From Stagonosporopsis chrysanthemi (Eukaryota > Ascomycota > Dothideomycetes > Pleosporales > Didymellaceae), in the NCBI GenBank assembly GCA_022560025.1, contig JAFISE010000056.1:62001-126000 (forward strand): a stretch of 64,000 nucleotides of DNA, written 5' to 3'. Positions 23,501-36,932 of the stretch are shown one piece after another (positions within the stretch are counted from its first letter, which is position 1; each line of letters begins with the position of its first letter). Under the pieces are notes generated by a model. It worked only from the letters and a program-made list of their open reading frames with translations. It was not told the DNA's origin and ran no database searches. Made by a program: the position numbers and the translations under genes.

Positions 23501-25265
23501 TTACTTCTCTCTTTATAGGCAGATTGTCTCTAATTCTACAAAATTATAAAGAGAATTCTTATACTATAAAGGTTTAAACTTTAAGAGGGTATAAAATATA
23601 TCTAGCTTCTATCTGTTCTAAGACTCTAGTCTTTCTTTACTATTATCAACCTCTATTTAGGTTTTGCTATACAACCTATGTTAGCTACCTTAAGCTAGCA
23701 AATAGGTAGGAGTTAGGTAGGAGTTAAGGTAGCACGTAACAGTACCTAACCTCTACCTTACTCCTACCTACACTAAGTTAATACTAAGTAGGTAGAAGTT
23801 AGGTTATCTCTACTTAGAGTAGAGGTTAAGTTAGAGTTGCTAAAAAATTTACTTAAAATTAGCTTTACTAACTCTAACTATATATAGAAAAGATTTGTAA
23901 GATTCTAAATCTATTATTTTTTAAAAAAATAACTCTATTAGATATTAGAATTATAGAGAATTATTATTACAGCAAATTATTATATTAAGTAATTATAAGT
24001 TTAGGCAGAGTTTGCAATTACTCTCTATAGACAAGCTTAGGAAATTAGAGTTAAAATGTAAATATATACACTAATTAGCTAAACAACGTTTTACTACTAC
24101 TAAAAGTACTAAGCTTATTATAGTATTAAAGAGCTAGCTTAGAATCCTTCTGCTAAATAGTAACTCTCTTTGTATATATAGCGTTTAGGTTAAGATCTAA
24201 TAATATTAACACTTATATTAAATTATATTTGCAAATACACATACCTTTAAAATATTCTACTAAGAAAGCCTTACTTGCCTTTTAGATAGCCTTAATTACA
24301 GAGCGTTAGAAACAAGCATTGCTTATTACCTAGATATACTGTATGATTTTGCAAACAAGGCGCGCAAATAGCAGCTTGCAGAGAAGAAGTTTGCTACTTT
24401 TTTAGTAGTAATAGATTTTATAGAAGGCAATAGCTACAGAGTATTAGAACAGTTCTGTAATAATAGCTTGTAATAACCTACTGCTAGGCTTATAGTACTA
24501 AGGCTTACAAGTAAGGTTAGCAGATAGAAGCGTTTTGTAAGCAGCTTTTATAGTAAAAGGCTTAGCTTTTAGCTTCTAAGTAACAGCCTGTACACTAGCT
24601 TTATTCTTAATATTCTTAAACTTTAGCAGTATAGTAGTAGTTATACAAGGCAATAAATAAGTTGTAGGTAGTAAGCAAAAAGTAGATATAGGTAGATAAA
24701 CAAATATTTTGTAAATATCCTATAGTTATAGTAAGTTTATTAGGCTTTACAGCTTTACAGCTTAGTACACAGCTACACTTATAATAACTAACTATAATAA
24801 ATATATTTATATACACAACTAACTAAGTGCTTTTAAATAAGCTTATTTTAAGATAGATCTAACTTTAATTAGGTAAGTTCTCTAAATATATAGCTAGAGT
24901 TAATAATTATTAGATAGTAGAGCAAGTAAGGCGCAGCCTAGCTTATAAAATCTGCAAGTAAAGATAGCTTTGCAGTTAACTTGCTAGCTGTTACTATAAT
25001 AGATAACTGTAATAAATTACAATATTATTAAACATAAGATGTACTTTTTAATAGTACTGTTCTTTAGTTAATCTAATGTTTTGTAGCATAGATATGCAAA
25101 CTGCAAGTGTAGAGGTCTTGTAATTTAAGCGCGTTTTTGTTTGCCTATAGTATACAGGCTACTTAGCTTAAAAAAACAAAGCTGCAAACTAGTAACTAGT
25201 TAGTTACTTAACTATAACAACTACTATACTTATATATAATTTTATATACTATTATCACAGCTATA

Positions 25266-25524
25266 GACTTTATAAAAGACGTCTAACAGCTTTATATTAA
25301 GCAGGAAGACAAGCCTAAGCTACTTGCTTTTGCTAGTAGTTTGTATATTCTAGATTGCTTTAAACTAGAAGAATAGAACAGTCTTGTTAACATAATTATT
25401 ACAGCTACTTATTACGTTGCTAAAGCTAATTATAATAAAGCTTTACAACTTAAGAGGCTAAGATTTGCTATATTCTTAATTAGCGCAGCTAAGGTAGATC
25501 TAAGAAAAGCTACTCTACTAATTT
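25266..25524 (+). pseudogene. Unassigned coding-like frame within the hAT element
   Basis: A plus-strand frame with protein-like composition (including LLAFASSLYILDCFKLEE) and only two internal stops in 86 codons, both explicable by C-to-T change. It lies about 2 kb before the recognisable transposase domains. It may be an early transposase exon or a separate gene. I recognise no family. Confidence 0.3.
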
Positions 25525-26474
25525 AATATTCTCTTTTAAGGGCTAGCTTAGTAATTCTACTTGCGCAATCTAGCAGAAAACTAGAGCTTTACTTTACAAT
25601 AAAGAAGAGGCAGCTATTAGCAAGGCCTATAACACTAACTACGCAGCAAAATATTAGCTTCTTAAAAAACTAAAGACAGTAGCAACTTATATAGCTACTA
25701 CTGCTAAACAGAAGACTAAGATCTAGCAATAAGCTAAGGAGGATCTTAACTAGACCTGCTATAATATTTGCAAGATTAGTTAGTTATTATATCTTGTTAT
25801 TATATCTTTATTCTAACTAAATATAGCAGAATAGCTTAAGAATAAGCTTAGTGCTGCTTATAAAAAATTAGATGCTATTAATTATAAGATTAACATGTGT
25901 AACTATTTAATATCTATCTCTAAGGTAAACGCTGCTGTTAAGAAGAAAGAGGAGTTAAGTACTAGCTAGGCAGCTAAACGCCTGTTTAGTGCTAGTAGTG
26001 CCTTTAAAATTATCTTCTAGAAAGAGTATTAGAAGAGTCTTAAGAAGCTAAAAACTAACACTTTTAACTCTAATACTAAGAAAAAAAAAGTAAGTTAAGT
26101 TTTGTAATAAGCTTTTGCTAAAGAGTCTAGCTGTATGCCTAGATAATAAGTAAGAGTAAGTTATTATATCTAATTATTACATACATTTACTGATAGTACT
26201 AGGCAGCGTAAGCCTAATAATTACCTAGCTAATTTAAGTAATAGCAGCTTTCTTTTAACTGCAGACAACTCTTATATTATAAGTAATAATAGCAATATAT
26301 ATAAAGAAGAACTTAAAGATAATAGTGTTAAGCTAGAGGTATACTTTGCAGCTATACTAAATAAGTATAAGACAGATAAGCAGTATTAGCAAGCTCTTAT
26401 AAAAGAAGAGAAAACTAATTTTAAGAGTTTTAGCAATTTAGAGAACTTAGCTAGCAATAAAGAAGATAAGAGTG

Positions 26475-26475
<1 letters not shown>

Positions 26476-26514
<39 letters not shown>

Positions 26515-26515
26515 G
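26476..26515 (+). repeat. AAT trinucleotide microsatellite
   Basis: About twelve uninterrupted AAT units inside the hAT element, just upstream of the transposase remains. Confidence 0.85.
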
Positions 26516-26999
26516 TAGATATAAGCTGTCAAGTGCGCTAGCTCCTTAGTAGATTATTATAACTAATTAAAACATCTTAGACCTTTACAATTTCTTTTAA
26601 AGTTTAATTATACTTAACTTGTTATAGGAATGATATCTAGAGATTGTTAAAGTAAAGATGCTAAGAATAATAGATATGTTATCTATAGATCTTTCTTTAG
26701 CAATGTTCTCTAAACTTATTTATACTATTTTTGTTTTCTACTAAAATATTATGTTGTAATTAATTATTATATTTAATTATTACAGCTATGCCCTTACCTT
26801 TAGCTAGCAACAGAGCTAATAGAGCATTAAGTATACTGCAAGATCTTAAGGGCCTTAAAATAATTGCACTCTAGACTATAAAAGGTAGAACTTAGCAATT
26901 AATTTACTTGCTAAAGTAACTGCAGCGCAATCCCTAGGAAAGTAAGAAGAGTAAGGCAATACTAATTGCATAGGACAAATAGTAGAGTACTACAGCTTA

Positions 27000-29220
27000 G
27001 GCTAGAGATTCTGTTATATTATATCTATAATAAGGTTCTGCTTCTTGCACTAGATATGTCTAGACTTAATTTAGAGAGGCTGCTTACGCTCTTACTAGCT
27101 ATCTATATCTATATTGCCTTAACTATAAGTATATATTACAATACCTAATAGTAAAAAGTATTAGAACTAAGTATATACTAAATTACCTAAGGTCTTAAAT
27201 TTGTTTGCAAATTAGAACGCCTTTATATAGCTAGCTATCTACAATGCTCTAATAATAACAATCTTAGCAGGCTACTATTCTACATCTAGTATACTTAATA
27301 CTTGCTTTTAAAAAGAAAATTATATAGCTTGTTATTAACAACAGTTATTTATTCTAAACAGTTAAGTAGCTATTATTTTAACAGTTTATACACTTCCTTT
27401 AGCCTAAGGCTATATTAACTAGCTGTTATAAATTTAGCACGTTATTTAAGTATTAATTTAAAGACGCTAAGGCAGCACAGCTCTAGGACCTTAGTAAATA
27501 TACAAAGCTATCTATTGCACTTAATACCTAGACTTCTAGTAATAACCTAAGCTTCTTAGCAATTAAAGAACACTATATGAATAATAAGTAAAAGCTTTAA
27601 AAAGTACTACTAGAATTTATCCTTATATAAACAAAGCATACTAGAACGTCTATAGTTAATAAAGTTATATAAGTCTTCTAGAGTAGAAGCACTATAAAAA
27701 GGTTGCTTAGTATTATATATAATAATGTAAGTAACAATAGTACTTTATTATAGTTAGTTAAAGCTCTTCTAGCTAAAGAAAGTTATATATAGAGCTCTAG
27801 GAAAAATACTATCTTTCACTTTACGCACGTAATTAATCTTGTTATTTAGAATATTATATTCTATCTAATGCTGTTAGCTTCTCTAGAAATAGAACAGAGA
27901 GAAATACTGTAATTATGCTACGTTTAAAATATTTAAACAGATATATTAGTACTTAATTCTTCGCACAAGGTAAACTTTCTTTTATTATAGATATTAATTA
28001 TATACTTATAAAGACACAACTGCAGGCTATTATTATTGTAATTAATCTATTGCCTTAACAATTTAAGAGGATTTTAGCAACCTAGCAGAACTTACTAGCA
28101 AGCAAATACTTGTTAGTTATTTAGGACGTAAAAATAAGGTAGAATTCTACGTATAATATATGTAAACGTGCAGTTAAGCTTTAGCTATATATTAATTAAT
28201 AGCTTAAGCAAGAAATATAGCTAAAAGGCACAAGTTTTAGAGCTAATTAAGATACTGCTAAAGCAGATTTTAAAGACCTTAAGAAACTCTGTCTTAGAGC
28301 ATCTAAGTAGCACTATCTCTAGGCAATTATACAAATACTAAAGAACTTTAAGGTAGTAACAAGCTATCTAAGTAAAAACTACAAGCTTTATATTCTATAC
28401 ATCTAGCTTATATATAGACGCCTTTTTAATTTCTTAGAAGATATAACTAGCAAGCTTAGAAAAGATACTAACAGCGTTAATAGTAATAAGTAGCTAGACG
28501 TTGTTTAGGCTGTAGCAGATAAAAGTTGTGCAAAGTTGTTAAAATACTACGTAAGAACAAGTAGAGATTAAGTTTTCTTTTTTAATTGCGCAACAATTCT
28601 AGACTTTACACAAAAGCTAACTACTTATAAGGTACTATTATTATAGTTTGTTATTACAGCTATATACTAACAAGATCTAGAATAAGTTATAGAAAGCTTA
28701 TTATAAGCATACTTACTGTTAAGAATTTCTAGACTATCTAGACTGCTATAATAGTACTAAGACTAGAAGTAATAGCCTAGTCTCTAACACTATTCTAAGG
28801 CAATTGTTAGAAGGTAAATAGTTTTGTAAGCTAGCTATACTAATTTAATTACAGTTAGCAAGCTTTTTTATATATAGTTAAAGTTTAACTTTTAATAGAG
28901 ATAAGAATATAGGCCTAACTAGATTTAAAGAAGAGTCTTATCTAAGTATACTCTATGTTCTATTAAGCAACAGCTTTAATATCTTAGAATAGTAGAAGTT
29001 AAACAAAGCTTCTTATCCTTATCTTGCACAAGTTGCAAAAGATATTCTAGCAGTACCTATCTTATAAGTAGGAGTAGAGCGAGTATTTAATACTGCTAGA
29101 GATGTGCTTAGAGATTAGAAGTATAGACTTTATGCCTAAGCTATCTAAGAGATTATAATCCTAAAGAATTTAATATTCTTAGAGGCTATAGTAGAAGACA
29201 ATACTCTACCTTATAATAAG
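27000..29220 (+). pseudogene. hAT transposase remains
   Basis: Two diagnostic regions read on the plus strand. At 27,590-27,905 a run containing NNVSNNSTLL and later HFTHVINLV matches the RNase H-like core around the catalytic aspartate and the conserved FAHVINLV block. At 28,975-29,220 the run YPYLAQVAKDILAVPI then GVERVFNTARDVL matches the C-terminal hAT dimerisation domain. In the first region an Asn stands where family members have Asp (DNASNN). Many TAG/TAA stops make it non-functional. Boundaries and introns cannot be set. Fungal hAT transposases are usually 700-900 residues, which fits the 2.2 kb. Confidence 0.8.
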
Positions 29221-30299
29221 GTAGATAATCTTCTTAAGTTGCCTGCCTGTGTTAGGCTAGTAGGTAAGATTAGAATTAATATTAAGAGCAAAATAAATAA
29301 AGATATCAAAGAAGATAGCTTATCTACTTTCTTATAAAAGAAACAGCAGCTGTAGAAAAAAGCAAAGCCTATACAATTTAGAAAGTAGCTGTTATTAATA
29401 ACTGTAATAACTAGTTATTTAGCACGTAGAAAATCTAAACTAAAATTACTAAACTTAATAATAAAATTATACAACTATTCTAAATTAAAGAATATAGTTA
29501 AGCTACTATACTATAATTATATTAGTGTAGATGTAACCTTGCTAAGTACTCTAAACCTAACTCTAACATAGGTCTGTGCAACCTAACCTTTACTTTTACC
29601 TATGCTAGAAGTATTTCTACCTAACTCCTACTTCTAGCCTGTGCAACCCCTACTCTACTACTACCTCTAGGTCTGTGCAACCTTACCCTTACCCCTACTT
29701 ACTACTAAGTACTCTGCACCTATTTGCTAGCCTAAGCTACTCTATACTTATCTATTCTAGGCAAGCTCTATAGTAATAATAACTAAGCAAATTAGATTGT
29801 TATTAGGCTTGTAGCTATTGTAAGAGCTTATACTACAATAAAGTTGCTTTTACTAAAGTTGTAGTAACTATAGAAACGTGTTTAATCTACTTTCTAATTA
29901 GGTTAAATTGCTTACAGCGTGCTTCTTAAGTAAACAACGCGTGCTCTGCTTGTTTCTATTCTCTAACAGACACTAATTCTTACTGTAAGTACTTTAAACA
30001 ACTTTATCTAATTACTACTAACTATTACTAGGTTTGTTTTTTAGTTACTATACTAATACCTGTCTTTCTTAGCGCTTTTATAGTAGCCTATTAGGTTATC
30101 TACCTTTATTTAATTTAGGCCTTTGCATAGAAAAATACAGTAGTATACGCCTTTAACAAGGCGTTATTGTTAAAGTGTACTTATTACACACTTTAAAATA
30201 AGAAGTGTTGTCTAGTTTAATTACTACTACTTTCTTTCTATTAGTCTTTATACTAACTTTTAAATAAGTACTAATTTATATTAGACTTAAGTACAATGC

Positions 30300-30768
30300 T
30301 TTTTAAAGCAATCTTATTATATAGAAAGAAGCTATAGTAGAAGAAAGTAAAGAGTTAGAAGAGCTAGAAGTAGCAGCTATATAGGCTGTCTGTAAGACTG
30401 CTTAGGATAACCTCTATTAGTTAGCTTATACCTTAGCAAGTATAGTATAAGTAGTAACTACACAGCTTAAAAAGGTGTTAGCTGCTAACATGTTACTTTA
30501 TTAGTACTATGTCTAGCCTATTACTAATTAGGCCTTAATAAAAGTAATAAGAGTACTTACTATATAAGTAAAGTCTCTATATAATAAGGTAGTAGAGCTA
30601 AGGTAGGTAGTAGTATTTCTATAGGCTCTAGTAGTTAAGGCTCTATAGCAAAGCACTAAGGGCAAAAGCTTAAAGAAGTTAGTGCCTAAAAAAGCATTAG
30701 CTAATTTAGATACTCTTTTAGTAGACGCTAAAAAAGAGATAAGTAATATTAGTAAAGCTCTAGCTTAA
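30300..30768 (+). pseudogene. Antisense frame in the Gypsy-2 3' region
   Basis: Counterpart of the 21,380-21,850 frame. It ends with KKEISNISKALA and a TAA at 30,766-30,768. Internal stops are again mostly TAG. It is on the strand opposite to Gypsy-2 pol. Confidence 0.45.
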
Positions 30769-33700
30769 TTACTATATATACAGTAGAGTAGATATTTTTC
30801 TTTATTACTAAGTTAAGTTAGTAAGAGTTCAGAGTAGTCTAGGTCTTTTTTATCTTTTAAATTTATAATATACTTACTTAAACTATTACTAGCTATTTTC
30901 TTCTTAAGATTTAATTTAGTTTAGTAACTACTTTAAAGGACTTAGTAATTATAAATACTTATTATAAAATACTCTTAGCTTATAGAAAGTGTTCTTAAAG
31001 TTTTTTACTAGATACTAAGTAGAGTTAAAGTTGTGTCTTAGCTAACTTATATAGTACTTTAAGCATTGTTAGACTAGCTTACTTATTAGTATCTCTTGTA
31101 CTTTCTATTCTTTAACTCTTTAAATTAGAATACTTAAGAGTTTTAAAGCTTCTTCTCTAGGCAGAAAGTCTGCTAAGTCTTTATAGAGTATATCTAGAGC
31201 AAAAACATTATAGATTTATAAGCTAGAAGAAAGTTTTAATTACTATAAATAACTAACTTATTTAAAGACTTTAAATAGACCTTTTTAGAAGTTAGATAGC
31301 TTTTAGCTAGGACGCTTAATAGCTAAGTTCTTAGTTAATAAGTATACCTTATTACTTACTGCCTAGTTAACTAGACTATAGTACTTGTCCTTAGTAGCTC
31401 TTATTTGCAGCTGTGCCTTTTCTATATTCTCTTTAGCTACTTTCTAAGCTTAGTGCATACAGGTTGCTAAAGCAAGTATATCTTAGTAGTTTAGGTTATT
31501 ATAAGGAGTTGTATCTATATTATATCTATTTTACTACTAGCTCTGTCTAAGTTTGCTTCTAAACAATACTTAATAAAGAGTTATTTTAATACTAGAATAA
31601 AGTAAAGTAAACTGTATACTGTTAATAAGTAGTAGTAATTTAGACTAGTTATCTTAATAGTATATTATAAATAGTTATAGCTGCTAGTTAATATACTTAT
31701 TTATAATCTCTATTTAGCTGTTAGTTTCTTTATAGTAGGTAGTAAAAAGCTTAACTTTAATACTAATAATCTAACAGAACTTAGACTAAAAACAGAATAC
31801 AAACTAGAGTCTATAATTAAATGCTATAAACTCAAGAGTATAACTAAAACAATAGACTTATTAAAAAAATAAAAAAGCTCTCTTTTATATAGTTATTATC
31901 TTGTAGCATAGGATAGTAATTACTTACTTTGTTAAATAGTTAATAATAATAGGTATTTAATTATATCTAGCTTTGTTCTTTAGAAAATTCTTAAAATCTA
32001 TATATAGATACTGTATAAGTTAATTAGAGATAGGTAACAGGTAGAAGTACCTACAGAGTTAAGTCTATTTTAGATAACTATAGTAATAAGAGATATAGTT
32101 TTGCACATATTGTTTATAGCTTGCCCTTATACCTTGCTAGTAATACTATTAAGATAGTAGCTAGTAGGTTTTCTTTATACTTAAGTAAGTAGTAGGTACT
32201 TAGTTATAAGTTTCTTAGATAAAGTATATATACAACAAAGAGTATAAAACTATATATAACTAATTTTAATATAAAAGTAAACTATTATAGATCTAATAAC
32301 CTAGAGCTTAAAATTTCTACTCTTTTTTAAAGGCCTAGCAATTGTGTTGTAGTATAGCTTTAATTAGTTCTAAAGAGTCTAACTTTATCTCTAGCTGCAA
32401 GGTGCAGATAGCGTGTACTAAAGAATATAAAAAATAGACTTAAGCAAGACTAAAGTTAATATAGTTATAAAGTTGTTAGAAACCTAATATTACCTAGGAG
32501 TAATTATTCTCTTAAGCTAACTTAAGGTTAGCTAGGTCTTGCTCTCTTTAGCTAAGAATATCTACTTTCTTATTATTCTTCTCTAAGGTATACTTAATTT
32601 AGAAGTTAAATAGAGCAAGTACTTCTACCTACCTAGCTTATTAGGTATTTAAGACTTTGGTAGTTATAAAATATTCTAGAGAACAGTAGTCAGAGTAGAT
32701 ATAGATCTAATTTAGTACAGACGTTAGCTTTGCTCTCTACTTGTTAAAGGCCTAGAAGATAGTAAAGAGCTCTTTGTTATAGATCTTCTAGTTAAGCTCT
32801 TAACCTAATAAAGAATAGCTATAGAATGCTATAAGGTACTAGCAGTTGTCTGCGTGTTTCTAAGACATAACGCTAGCTACTACTATATCTAATATATTAG
32901 TCTTAAGCTTTATTTTAAGGTCTAGGTTAAAGTAGCACAGAGTTAAGATAGCTAATAGACTCTGTTTAATCTTCTTAAAGCTAGCCTAGCAGTCTAGAGT
33001 CTATTTAAAGGTATTTAATAGACTCTATAATTTAATTAAAGGTTTTACTACTTAAAAGAACTTAGGTATAAACTGTTAATAGAAACTAGTAAAGCCTAAG
33101 AATAATTTTATACATATTATAGTTATAAGTAGCTTCTAGTCTGCTAAAACTTGTACCTTCTTAGAATCTACTTTAATACCTTTGTTTATAAGAATGTACC
33201 TAAGGTACTAAGTTTAAATTATATAGAATTTGCTTTTCTTAATATTAACTTGCAAGCTTACAAAGTAAAGATGTTTTAGAACCTTTTTAATATATATCTA
33301 GTAAGTCTAAGCGTGTTTAGAGTAGATAAGAATATTGTCTAAGTAAGCAATATAGAAGTTATCTAAGTAGTTAATTAAAACATTGTTTATATAGTATTAG
33401 GAAATAGCAGAGCTTTTATACAAACTAAATAGTAAGACCTTGTACTTATATATACTATAACACTTCTAGAATATAGTATAATTCTTAAAAGCAGAATCTA
33501 TATAGATTTAGTTAAAAGCTAATTAAATATTAAACTTTGTAAGTATCTTTACCTTAGATAGTTAAGCAAGTAGCTTGTCTATATAAAGTATTAGATAGAA
33601 GTCTTTATAAGTTAAATTATTTAATTTGTAATAGTCTATATAGATATACAAGCTTCTACTTAGTTTTTATATACATAGTATAAGTAATATAAATAAGCTT

Positions 33701-36232
33701 TAGCTATATTTAATCTAACTATAGTACAGCTGTTCTTATACAAACTTCTTAGTAGCTTTAAGTTCTTCTAAGTTCTGTTTATACAAAGACAAGTAATAGT
33801 TTAGCAAAAGTTTTTCTAAAACAATCTTGTAGTTATAGAGGTAGTGTTCTAGAAGGCTTTTAGCTTCTGCCTTACTAAATAAATTAGTATACTAGGCGTA
33901 TTAAGCTAGTAAGTATTTCTAGATTAGTTAGGTAATATTAGAGTTGTCTTAGTTATACTTTTCTTCTATAATATAATTTATCTTATATAGATTAGTTATA
34001 AAGAACTTGTTTTATAGTTTCTTTATTAAGAAGTAAAAAGTATTAGCTAAGAGTATAGAAATAGTAGTAACTTTAGTTAGACTAGTTATAGAGGTGTTTA
34101 CTACTTTATTAAGTAGTACTAAGAGTTGCAAACAAAACTTAGGCAACCTTAATATACTTCTTATATATTAAACAGTTATACTAAGGCTGTATTATTACTA
34201 ATACTCTTTTTATTTCTATAGAGTATTCTAATACTCTATGTCTTATTAAGCTTTGCCTTTTCTAAGAAGTTGTTATAAACTTATTAATAGGGGCAGTATA
34301 GAATTATATAATTAAAGGTATTTAGCAGGCTATATTAACTAAGACTTATCTATATTAAGTTGTAGCTTAAACTTCTTTAACTACTAAATTCTAATAATAT
34401 AGTCTTATAATCTAAGGTCTATAAGAATAAAAATATAGTTGTATACCTTTTAGCTTTAAACTATAAAGTAGAACTATATATACTAAGTTATAGAAGAAGT
34501 AATTTAATTCTAAAAAACTTTAACCTAGACTAAGAAAAGTAGCTTTTAGATAGGTTTATAAACTAAAGTAAAGATAGAATATATAATATTAGAGTTTAAA
34601 AACAAAAATCCTTAGGCACTAGTATTAACTAAGGAGTAGAGTTAAATACTAAGCTCTTAGTTACAAAGAATAGTAGAGGTAAGAAAATAAAAACTACTAA
34701 ACAAATAAGACAGTAAAAGATTAGATAGATTATATTAGTTTAGGCCTAAGTAAGATAATCCTTCTAGGCAGAACTAATTTCTAAAAAGATTATATTAGTC
34801 TTATTAAAGTCTTCTTTAGTATTAATAAAGTCTTTTTATTATACCTTAATTTTATATACGCAAAGTACTGTGCAATCCTTAGTAAAGTGTCTTAGCTTTC
34901 TATAGTTATAGCAAGCTCTTAGAGTTACATCCTTTATTAGTATAAGTGTGCTAGAAAGTTAGCACAGTATTAGAGTATTCTAGGCAAAGTAAGTAGATTA
35001 GCTAAAAGAAAGAGTAATCTTATTAACTTGTTATAATAGAGCTTTGTTTTATATCTAACTAGTAAGTTCTTATTAATCTTAAAAGTTGTAAAACAGTATA
35101 AGTTAGTATAATAAAGTTGTTCCTTTTTTCTATATTATAAGCAGTTAGGTATTCTACTATTTAAGAAAAGGAATTATACTATTGCTACTTAAAGCCTAGA
35201 TTAAGTACTTAAATACTTAGACAGATCTTAGTCTATATATAGTAAAATTATCCTAATTAGAGTACCTTTTCTTTAATAGCTGTGCTAAGAAAGTAGCTTT
35301 TAAAAACAAAGAAAGCTTTTAATTTTTCTATTTAGGGTTAATTAAAGGCTACTTAGCTTTCTGCCTGCTTATTTCTAGTAACAAAGTATATCTTAAATAG
35401 CGTAATTATCTCTTCTGTAGTGTAAAAACAATCTGTCTTATTATTAGAAAAGTACTAAGGTTCTAAGTATTTATTAGCTAATCTAGATATATAACCTTAG
35501 ACAAAGGCTATATAAGTATATATACTCTAATAGTAGTCTGTATTAATATTAAGTTAGTCTTAAATAAAGGTATACTATTACTAAAAAGTAAAGTTACTTT
35601 TATTAGTAAGAACCTTAATATTAGAAGTCTTTTTAAAGAGCTTTTTGCGTAATATAAGTACTAAGCTAGCTTCTAATAGCTGCCTTATAGTAGATTAATA
35701 TAGTACACCTATTAGTAGTGTTTTTATTATAGGTAAGGGGCAATCTGCTAGAGCAAGACTAGCACGTAACTAAGCAAGTTCTTACTATAGTTAGGCTATC
35801 TCTTCTAAGATATTGTACTAGGATAGCTCTAAATTAGATCTGTTATTAGTAGTAAACAGTTGTACTAATATAGGGCCTTAAGAGCGTCTAGCCCCTAATT
35901 AGTTCTAGAACTAAGTAGTAGGTCTTGTAGTAGTGCCTAATATTAGAGTTGTATCTAAATTAGGTAAGTTATTAATAGTCTCTAAGTATCTATCTTAGCG
36001 TAATCTAACAAACTTTTTTAAAGTTAATCCTAAAGTAGTAAGTTATAAGAAGTTCTAAACTTATAAGCTTTAGTTATTAAGAGATCTTTAGTATCTTAAC
36101 TATTATATAAACAATTTAAAGACTTGTTTAGTTTAAGTATAATACTCTAGCTGTGCTTATATAAATAACTAAACAAACTATAGCAATATTATTATAAAGC
36201 TATTACTAGCTAAAACAAGTTTTAAAGTATAA

Positions 36233-36509
36233 TATAACAACACAGAATACTAAAAGAGTCTAAATTATATAAGTATCTGCTACAAGGTGTATAAGAGTAC
36301 TAAGATAAACAATAAGACTAGATCTCTATTCTTATAAGTCTTATACAAAAGAATACTTTAAAACTATTATCTAAACTCTGTAGAAGCTTTTCTTTTTATA
36401 CCTAGAAGCTTAGAAAAGACTATACTAAGGAGTAGTTAGAAGACAGATCTAAGTTAGGTAGTTGTTAGGTAATATAAGGTAAGCTTAAAGAACTAGGCTT
36501 GTTCTTACA
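36233..36509 (-). repeat. 5' LTR of Gypsy-2
   Basis: About 277 bp ending GGCTTGTTCTTACA on the plus strand, followed by the duplicated GTTAT. Confidence 0.9.
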
Positions 36510-36539
36510 GTTATAATCTTACCTATTATAAAGCTAGCT
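36510..36539 (-). mobile_element. Pogo-1, fragment 3 (truncated)
   Basis: About 30 bp that continue Pogo-1 after Gypsy-2 (matching Pogo-B from 19,763). Similarity then stops, so the 5' part of the Pogo-1 transposase and its right TIR are missing. Confidence 0.7.
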
Positions 36540-36932
36540 ATAATAAGCTAGGCCTGTAACTAGCGCCTTAGTACTTATATGCCTTAGAATTAGACTTATT
36601 AGACCTCTGCTACAGAACTACCTTACCTCTAAAGCAGAGTATAAAAACTCTACAAGCTAGAGCTAGAGCTTGCTAGGCCTTAGCTACAGCTTCTATAAAT
36701 AAAGAGCTACTATACTATAGTTATTTTTTATTAAATTTATATAGTTTATACTAGTAATAGCTCTTAGCAGCACGCTTCTTATAATTAAATTTAATTACTT
36801 ACCTCTGTTAAGACGTTAAGAAACCTCTTAGCTATAGCTAACAAGGTTAACAACGTTATAAGGCAGTTAGCAGACTGTAGCTTAGAGCTCTATTAAGTAG
36901 ACAACTCTTGTTTAGACATCTATAAAGCTATA
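36540..36932. repeat. Unassigned AT-rich sequence, possible solo LTR
   Basis: 393 bp unlike the gypsy LTR. It contains TATAAAAACTC and, about 70 bp later, AATAAAG, an arrangement seen in LTRs of other retroelements. No partner copy is visible in the window. Confidence 0.3.

Larger units (their letters stand above)
23689..29732 (+). mobile_element. hAT-family DNA transposon inside Gypsy-2
   Basis: 6,044 bp that interrupt the Gypsy-2 3' region. The ends share an inverted CTAGCAAATAGGT. The flanks read TTAGCTAC (23,681-23,688) and TAAGCTAC (29,733-29,740), an 8-bp duplication with one mismatch. The uninterrupted site is present in Gypsy-1 at 22,406-22,413. An 8-bp duplication and the transposase remains define hAT. 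The exact terminus is uncertain by about 4 bp. Repeated GTAGGAG/TTAGG-type motifs lie near both ends. Confidence 0.85.
23223..36509 (-). mobile_element. Gypsy-2, Ty3/gypsy element carrying a hAT insertion
   Basis: The same family as Gypsy-1 in reverse orientation, flanked by GTTAT on both sides (23,218-23,222 and 36,510-36,514; GTCGT in intact Pogo-B). Without the 6-kb hAT insert it is about 7.24 kb. The reverse transcriptase motif (YLDN-ILIYSK) reads on the minus strand near 33,310-33,360. Gag lies near 35,000 and the 3' region near 29,733-30,900. All coding frames are broken by RIP-type stops. Confidence 0.9.
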
